In this document: positions 6,201 through 9,579 of the stretch, one piece after another
How positions within the stretch are numbered: the stretch's first letter is position 1
How the letters are laid out: each line of letters starts with the position of its first letter
Source: Candidatus Poribacteria bacterium
GTDB taxonomy: Bacteria; Poribacteria; WGA-4E; WGA-3G
NCBI GenBank assembly: GCA_009835515.1
Contig: VXXH01000474.1
Location: 1-9,579, forward strand
Length of the DNA stretch: 9,579 nt
Direction: 5' to 3'
Notes under the pieces: model-generated
Databases searched by the model: none
What the model saw: only the letters and a program-made list of their open reading frames with translations
Told to the model about the DNA's origin: nothing
Program-made: the position numbers and the translations under genes

Positions 6201-7004
6201 CTACTGAAGGCTGATGGCTAACCCAATGAAATCCGATGCCGCAGGTTTCTCGAAAATTCGGGCATAGTTGATGTGTATACCTTTCCAGGCAATCCCGATT
6301 CCAGCTGTAAATGCCCCGTTTGAAAAGCCGAGTCGGATAGGAACAATAGGGAACCGATCCCACTCGGCACCGATGTACACCTCTGGCGTTGTTCGGTCAG
6401 TTGGGAATGCGACATCCACCGAGAGTTGGTATGTGTCGTAGCGGTAGGCGGAGCCGAGTGTTAACCATTGAATACCAAAGCCTTCAAGGTTTTGCGCGAG
6501 ACACCCGAATTTGAGGTTCGGGCGCGGTTTGAAAAGCAATCCGATGTCATAGTTCGTCTGATACCCGAAGAATTGGTAGACATCGGAGGGGTGTCTTCGC
6601 TTAAACTTGAGACTCAATCCTGCGGCGAGATATGGACCGAATTGACGCGCGATGCCGTAGTAGTTGAAATCGGGAACGCCACTATCAACACCGATAGCGA
6701 TTTTGTTGCCCCAGAAAAGACTGTAACCGCGGTAACTATAGCCGACACCTTTTGGGTCGAACCGATAATCTTCTCGGTTGTAAAATTTATTGACACCGAA
6801 AAGTTTCACACCTTGCCACTGGATGAGTCCAGCAGGGTTCCAAAAACCGGCAGTGGCATCGTCAGCGACAGCGGTGAAGGCGTTTCCCATCCCTAATGCA
6901 CGCGCCCCGACGTAGAGCGGACGGGATACCTCTATCGGAAACGCTGCTTGCAGCACTAACGGGCACATCAACAACAGACAAAGAAAAACGTATACGGTTC
7001 GCAT
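6201..7004 (-). CDS. outer-membrane beta-barrel protein, PorV/FadL-like
   Basis: Predicted outer-membrane barrel of 267 residues. Residues 1-20 form a signal peptide (MRTVY, hydrophobic core, cleavage near QA|AF). The mature N-terminus carries GARALGMGNAFTAVADDATA and then GFWNPAGL (33-60), the hallmark of the PorV/PorQ/UPF0164 group related to FadL. The rest is alternating aromatic-rich strands with glycine turns, ending in a short strand finishing in Leu-Gln rather than the classical terminal Phe. The function of this group ranges from substrate uptake to secretion-complex anchoring; nothing here chooses between them. The start at 7004 gives the clean signal peptide. A TTG at 7040 would add 12 residues without a ribosome-binding site. 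No Shine-Dalgarno is seen before 7004 either; instead a GCTAA/TTAGC hairpin sits two bases upstream. It ends 8 bases from the protease stop, convergently. Confidence 0.82.
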   Translation of the reverse strand: MRTVYVFLCLLLMCPLVLQAAFPIEVSRPLYVGARALGMGNAFTAVADDATAGFWNPAGLIQWQGVKLFGVNKFYNREDYRFDPKGVGYSYRGYSLFWGNKIAIGVDSGVPDFNYYGIARQFGPYLAAGLSLKFKRRHPSDVYQFFGYQTNYDIGLLFKPRPNLKFGCLAQNLEGFGIQWLTLGSAYRYDTYQLSVDVAFPTDRTTPEVYIGAEWDRFPIVPIRLGFSNGAFTAGIGIAWKGIHINYARIFEKPAASDFIGLAISLQ

Positions 7005-7005
7005 C

Positions 7006-7019
7006 GCTAACAATTTAGC
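7006..7019 (-). promoter_or_regulatory. small hairpin directly before the barrel gene start
   Basis: GCTAA (7006-7010) and TTAGC (7015-7019) are perfect complements around a four-base loop and would form in the mRNA just before the ATG at 7004, where a Shine-Dalgarno would normally be. The stem is short and AT-rich, so any effect on translation is a guess. Confidence 0.3.
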
Positions 7020-7062
7020 ATGAAAGAAACAACATCGCAAGGAGAAATCAAAATTAAATCAC

Positions 7063-7092
7063 TTGACAGCCATCGTGGATTTCTGCTATCCT
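7063..7092 (+). promoter_or_regulatory. sigma70-type promoter with extended -10 for the coiled-coil/rsmI operon
   Basis: TTGACA (7063-7068), an 18-base spacer, then TATCCT (7087-7092), preceded by TGC to give an extended -10. Predicted transcription start is near 7099, only about 17 bases before the ATG at 7116, with the ribosome-binding site AAAGGAG at 7101-7107. The leader would be very short. Confidence 0.8.
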
Positions 7093-7115
7093 AATAAATA
7101 AAAGGAGAAAACCTC

Positions 7116-7475
7116 ATGGCAAATCACTTTAATGACCTATTATTACAAACACTGAAAGATGTCGGCATCCGATTAGAACGCCTTGAGGGCCGCGTAGATC
7201 ACATCATAAATGAAAAATCCGACAAGGTAGATGTCCAAGACCTTAAGGCAGAACTCAAAGCCGTTACCGAAAAGCTCGACCAAAAAGCCGACAAGGCAGA
7301 TGTCCAAGACCTTAAGGCAGAACTCAAAGCCGATTTCAATACACTTGGTGACAAAGTCCAGTCACATGCCCAACGGCTTGATCGTATTGAGACAGGGATT
7401 AAAACCCTCCAATGGACAATGACAGCCGGCCTCGCTATACTTGGCATCATCCTCGCTTTCGTCCGGTCATGCTAA
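7116..7475 (+). CDS. tail-anchored coiled-coil membrane protein with internal repeat
   Basis: A 119-residue protein I do not recognise as a named family. Residues 1-98 are highly charged and look helical and coiled-coil (LKDVGIRLERLEGRVDHI, QDLKAELKAV, HAQRLDRIETGIKTL). Residues 99-115 form one hydrophobic segment (LQWTMTAGLAILGIILA), leaving a three-residue tail ending in Cys. This suggests a tail-anchored inner-membrane protein with its coiled coil in the cytoplasm, similar in plan to the small XhlA-like or DUF1640-like coiled-coil proteins. The segment DKVDVQDLKAELKA (36-49) recurs as DKADVQDLKAELKA (59-72), a 23-residue period. AAAGGAG eight bases before the ATG is a strong ribosome-binding site. 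It is the first gene after the promoter and is followed 25 bases later by rsmI. Function is unknown; oligomerisation through the coiled coil is likely. Confidence 0.75.
   Translation: MANHFNDLLLQTLKDVGIRLERLEGRVDHIINEKSDKVDVQDLKAELKAVTEKLDQKADKADVQDLKAELKADFNTLGDKVQSHAQRLDRIETGIKTLQWTMTAGLAILGIILAFVRSC
7213..7332 (+). repeat. two direct copies of a 51-base segment inside the coiled-coil gene
   Basis: Bases 7213-7263 and 7282-7332 are the same length and differ at only two positions (7218/7287 and 7228/7297). The copies are offset by 69 bases, that is 23 codons. Near identity at the DNA level, including third positions, points to a recent in-frame duplication rather than convergent heptads. 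Confidence 0.9.
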
Positions 7476-7500
7476 CACGGCACAAAAGATCCTAAACAAA

Positions 7501-8202
7501 ATGCAAAATACACCCATCGGCACCCTCTACCTTGTTAGCACACCGATCGGGAATTTAGAGGACATCACCTTGCGGGCACTCCGCATCCTCAAAGAGGTAG
7601 ACCTCATCGCTGCTGAGGACACACGTCAAACACGCCGTCTCCTAACGCACTACAACATTCAGACCCCGCTCACAAGCTACTTTGAAGGCAACCAGCAAGC
7701 GAAGTGCGACAAACTGATTGATCACATGAAAACAGGTGAGACGATTGCCCTCGTTTCAGATGCAGGCACGCCTATCATTTCAGATCCAGGGTATCCACTC
7801 CTACGTGGCTGTATCACCTCAGAAATCCCGATTGTCCCGATTCCCGGTGTGTCAGCAGTTATCACAGCAGCATCCGTTTCTGGGCTGCCGCTGCATAACT
7901 TTACCTTTGAAGGCTTCCTCTCGCCAAAATCGGGAAAAAGAAAGCGTCAATTAAGTGTACTCACCGATGAAGAGAGAACGTTAATCTTTTTTGAATCTCC
8001 GCACCGTTTCTGCCGCTTCCTCGAAGATGTCTTCGAGGTGATGGGTGAACGCGACGTTGTCGTTACACGCGAGTTGACGAAAAAGTTTGAAGAGATATTC
8101 CGTGGGAGTGTCAGTGAAGCACTTGAGAGATTCCGAAATGTCGAGCCGCGTGGAGAGTTTACGATCGTTATTGCGGGAAAAAGGAGCAAAAATGACAGTT
8201 GA
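7501..8202 (+). CDS. rsmI: 16S rRNA (cytidine(1402)-2'-O)-methyltransferase RsmI
   Basis: SAM-dependent methyltransferase of the tetrapyrrole-methylase fold that 2'-O-methylates C1402 of 16S rRNA, tuning decoding in the 30S P site. The protein is 233 residues. Family motifs are LVSTPIGNLEDITLRAL (11-27), AAEDTRQTRRLL (37-48), LVSDAGTPIISDPGY (84-98), then PIPGVSA, SGLP, FEGFLSP, FFESPHR and RELTKKFEEIFRG. E. coli RsmI has about 286 residues. This one stops after the methylase core and lacks the C-terminal extension, as do many bacterial homologues. The start at 7501 aligns with the family N-terminus (PIGTLYLVSTPIGN), but no clear Shine-Dalgarno precedes it, so translation may depend on coupling with the gene 25 bases upstream. 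An in-frame TTG at 7441 would add 20 unrelated residues. It overlaps the next gene by 11 bases. Confidence 0.95.
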   Translation: MQNTPIGTLYLVSTPIGNLEDITLRALRILKEVDLIAAEDTRQTRRLLTHYNIQTPLTSYFEGNQQAKCDKLIDHMKTGETIALVSDAGTPIISDPGYPLLRGCITSEIPIVPIPGVSAVITAASVSGLPLHNFTFEGFLSPKSGKRKRQLSVLTDEERTLIFFESPHRFCRFLEDVFEVMGERDVVVTRELTKKFEEIFRGSVSEALERFRNVEPRGEFTIVIAGKRSKNDS

Positions 8203-9130
8203 TGGAATAGAACAGATCGCCGTTATCGGGGCAGGACTCATGGGACACGGCATTGCACAGGAATTCGCAAGTGCTGGCTACCGAGTCCTGATGCACGATG
8301 TCGCCGACGAACACCTCGAAACGGCACGCACTCAGATTGAGAACAACCTCGGTGTGCTTGCTGAAAACGCCGTCATCGCCAAAGAGAATATCGCGCCGAC
8401 GTTACAACGGATTCAGACTGCCACCGAATTGTCTGCAGTCGCCGAAAACGCTGATTTTGTCGTCGAAGCCGTCACCGAGAATTTGGCACTAAAACAGCAG
8501 ATATTTGAGGAATTAGATGTAATCTGTCCAGCCCATACAATTTTGGCGAGCAATACGACCGCATTGATGCCGAGTCAGATTGGTGTGAAGGCAAAGCGCA
8601 CGGATAAGATCCTCAATACTCACTATTTTAATCCGCCCTACCTGATTCCGTTGGTTGAACTCATCCGCAGCCCTGATACCTCTGATGAAACGGTGGCAGT
8701 AACGTTTGATCTCTTGACGGCTATCGGGAAAACGCCTGCGATTATTGAGAAAGAGGCACTCGGTTTCGTCGGCCCGAGCTTGCAAGCCGCCCTCATTCGG
8801 GAAGCAATCGCAATCGTAGAACAGGGCATCGCCAGCGCAGAGACTGTCGATCTTGTCGTCCGGAATAGTTTTGGACGAAGGCTTAGCGTCGCTGGTCCCT
8901 TTCAAGTCTTTGAACTTGCGGGATGGGATCTCGTGCTTGCCGCCTTTGAAGAACTTTATAAAGACCTCAACAGTTCGGCTGACATCAATCCGCTGCTCCG
9001 ACAAATGGTTGAATCCGGTAAACTCGGTGTAAAATCTAAGGAAGGGTTCTACAGTTGGACAGATGACAAAACACAAGAACTGCGAGACCGGATGAATCGC
9101 GCATTAATACAGCAAGCAAAAGATGTCTAA
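8192..9130 (+). CDS. 3-hydroxyacyl-CoA dehydrogenase family protein (HBD / L-gulonate dehydrogenase-like)
   Basis: NAD-dependent dehydrogenase of 312 residues. The N-terminal Rossmann domain has GAGLMG at 13-18 and Asp36 at the end of strand 2, indicating NAD preference. EAVTEN (92-97) and SNTTAL (120-125) follow the family, and the catalytic pair is His144 (THYFNPP) and Glu156 (PLVEL). The C-terminal helical domain starts near 188. There the family normally reads 'GF--NRlq-al-REA' but this protein reads GFVGPSLQAALIREA (191-205), so the conserved Asn-Arg is Pro195-Ser196. The later GRRLSVAGPFQVFELAG stretch recalls the lambda-crystallin/L-gulonate 3-dehydrogenase branch. The ATG at 8192 has AAGGAG with five-base spacing. 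The gene overlaps rsmI by 11 bases and the next gene by 8. The 3-hydroxybutyryl-CoA role often assigned to such proteins is uncertain here because of the changed motif. Confidence 0.88.
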   Translation: MTVDGIEQIAVIGAGLMGHGIAQEFASAGYRVLMHDVADEHLETARTQIENNLGVLAENAVIAKENIAPTLQRIQTATELSAVAENADFVVEAVTENLALKQQIFEELDVICPAHTILASNTTALMPSQIGVKAKRTDKILNTHYFNPPYLIPLVELIRSPDTSDETVAVTFDLLTAIGKTPAIIEKEALGFVGPSLQAALIREAIAIVEQGIASAETVDLVVRNSFGRRLSVAGPFQVFELAGWDLVLAAFEELYKDLNSSADINPLLRQMVESGKLGVKSKEGFYSWTDDKTQELRDRMNRALIQQAKDV

Positions 9131-9579
9131 GGTATTAGACAAACTCCGTTCTATCGTCCAGGCCAAGCGTCACATTATATTACTATTTGTGATACTAATG
9201 GGTGTAATCTTGCTGGGAGTCTACTATAAACGGGTTTGGGCATATCTCTTGGAGCTCACTGCTGCTTTTCAGAGTATCGAAACGGCACGTGCGTACATCG
9301 CCCGTTATGGCGCGCTCGCGCCCGTGGTATCAGCGATACTCATGATCTTTCAGAGTGTGATTGCGCCGTTGCCAGCGTTCCTGATTACCTTTGCAAACGG
9401 CACACTTTTTGGATTCTGGTGGGGTTCGCTCCTGTCTTGGAGCAGTTCGATGGTCGGTGCGGCATTCTGCTTTTATATCGCCCGCTACCTCGGTATCCAA
9501 CACGTGACACGGCTCATTAGCCAACCGGTAGTTGACAAAACGAATGATTTCTTTGAAAAATATGGGACTTATGCTATCC
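9123..9579 (+). CDS. TVP38/TMEM64 (DedA-like, VTT domain) membrane protein, cut by window end
   Basis: Integral inner-membrane protein; 152 residues are visible and the frame is still open at the window edge. Membrane segment 1 spans about 17-35 after a basic N-terminus, a linker follows (about 36-60), and then the VTT domain begins: YGALAPVVSAILMIFQSV (62-79), PLPAFLITFANGTLFGFWWG (82-101), a small-residue-rich helix with MVGAAFCFYIARYLG (110-124). The 'P-p-fl----G-lfG-wwG-----g---Ga---f-iaRylG' pattern is typical of TVP38/DedA-type proteins, which are linked to membrane lipid scrambling or transport. The gene starts eight bases inside the dehydrogenase gene (ATGTCTAA), with no clear ribosome-binding site, so translational coupling is expected. 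It completes the four-gene plus-strand operon seen here. Confidence 0.85.
   Translation, partial: MSKVLDKLRSIVQAKRHIILLFVILMGVILLGVYYKRVWAYLLELTAAFQSIETARAYIARYGALAPVVSAILMIFQSVIAPLPAFLITFANGTLFGFWWGSLLSWSSSMVGAAFCFYIARYLGIQHVTRLISQPVVDKTNDFFEKYGTYAI

Noticed and set aside
6191..6219. AGCCAT/ATGGCT inverted repeat at the convergent junction as a bidirectional terminator
   Set aside because: Loop of 17 bases, no T-run on either side, and it lies partly within the barrel coding region; too weak to annotate.
7039..7062. AAGGAG at 7039-7044 on the plus strand as a ribosome-binding site
   Set aside because: No start codon at suitable distance opens a usable frame, and it lies upstream of the operon promoter.
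8087..8191. Upstream in-frame start for the dehydrogenase at 8087
   Set aside because: It would overlap rsmI by more than 100 bases; the ATG at 8192 has AAGGAG at correct spacing and places the Rossmann motif at the usual position.
8513..9076. 187-codon open frame on the minus strand
   Set aside because: Antisense shadow of the dehydrogenase gene, with cysteine-, arginine- and phenylalanine-rich composition and no domain pattern.
9236..9520. 94-codon plus-strand frame starting at 9236
   Set aside because: It is out of frame with the VTT-domain gene at 9123, which runs open to the window end and has clear membrane-protein features.

Overview
The window looks like a stretch of chromosome from an uncultured, probably Gram-negative bacterium with roughly 50% GC. 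A signal-peptide-bearing outer-membrane beta-barrel supports the Gram-negative reading. The mix of peptide-type ABC permeases, a stand-alone SDR, an FmdA-type amidase and short palindromic spacers resembles Candidatus Poribacteria or similar sponge/marine lineages. That assignment is an impression from gene content, not proof. No tRNA, rRNA, CRISPR array, transposase or phage gene is visible.

Layout from left to right. (1) 1-1684: the C-terminal end of a DppB-type permease, a 209-base gap, then a complete DppC-type permease; together they are the membrane part of a dipeptide/oligopeptide-type importer. (2) 1744-2571: a classical SDR oxidoreductase in the same direction. (3) 2692-3580: a two-gene cassette with its own candidate promoter. 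It has a small STAS-like (DUF4325-type) protein overlapping by 8 bases a PIN-domain nuclease with all its acidic residues, arranged like a toxin-antitoxin pair. (4) 3661-6192: an acetamidase/formamidase (minus strand) and a secreted trypsin-like/PDZ protease (plus strand) diverge from back-to-back sigma70-type promoters, with an imperfect palindrome between the two -35 boxes. (5) 6201-7004: a PorV/FadL-like outer-membrane barrel on the minus strand, ending 8 bases from the protease stop. (6) 7116-9579: a plus-strand operon with a clear promoter, encoding a membrane-anchored coiled-coil protein with an internal 23-residue repeat, RsmI, a 3-hydroxyacyl-CoA-dehydrogenase-family protein and a TVP38/DedA-type membrane protein cut by the window end. 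The last three genes overlap one another.

The two items most worth following up are the STAS-like/PIN pair and the protease. The pair looks like a conflict or toxin-antitoxin module whose partner is not a usual DNA-binding antitoxin. The protease's active-site motifs and C-terminal PDZ region look more like the eukaryotic Nma111/DegP7 branch than bacterial DegP/DegS. Three plus-strand promoters share an extended -10 form (TG-N-TAnnnT), which suggests a common housekeeping promoter style in this genome.
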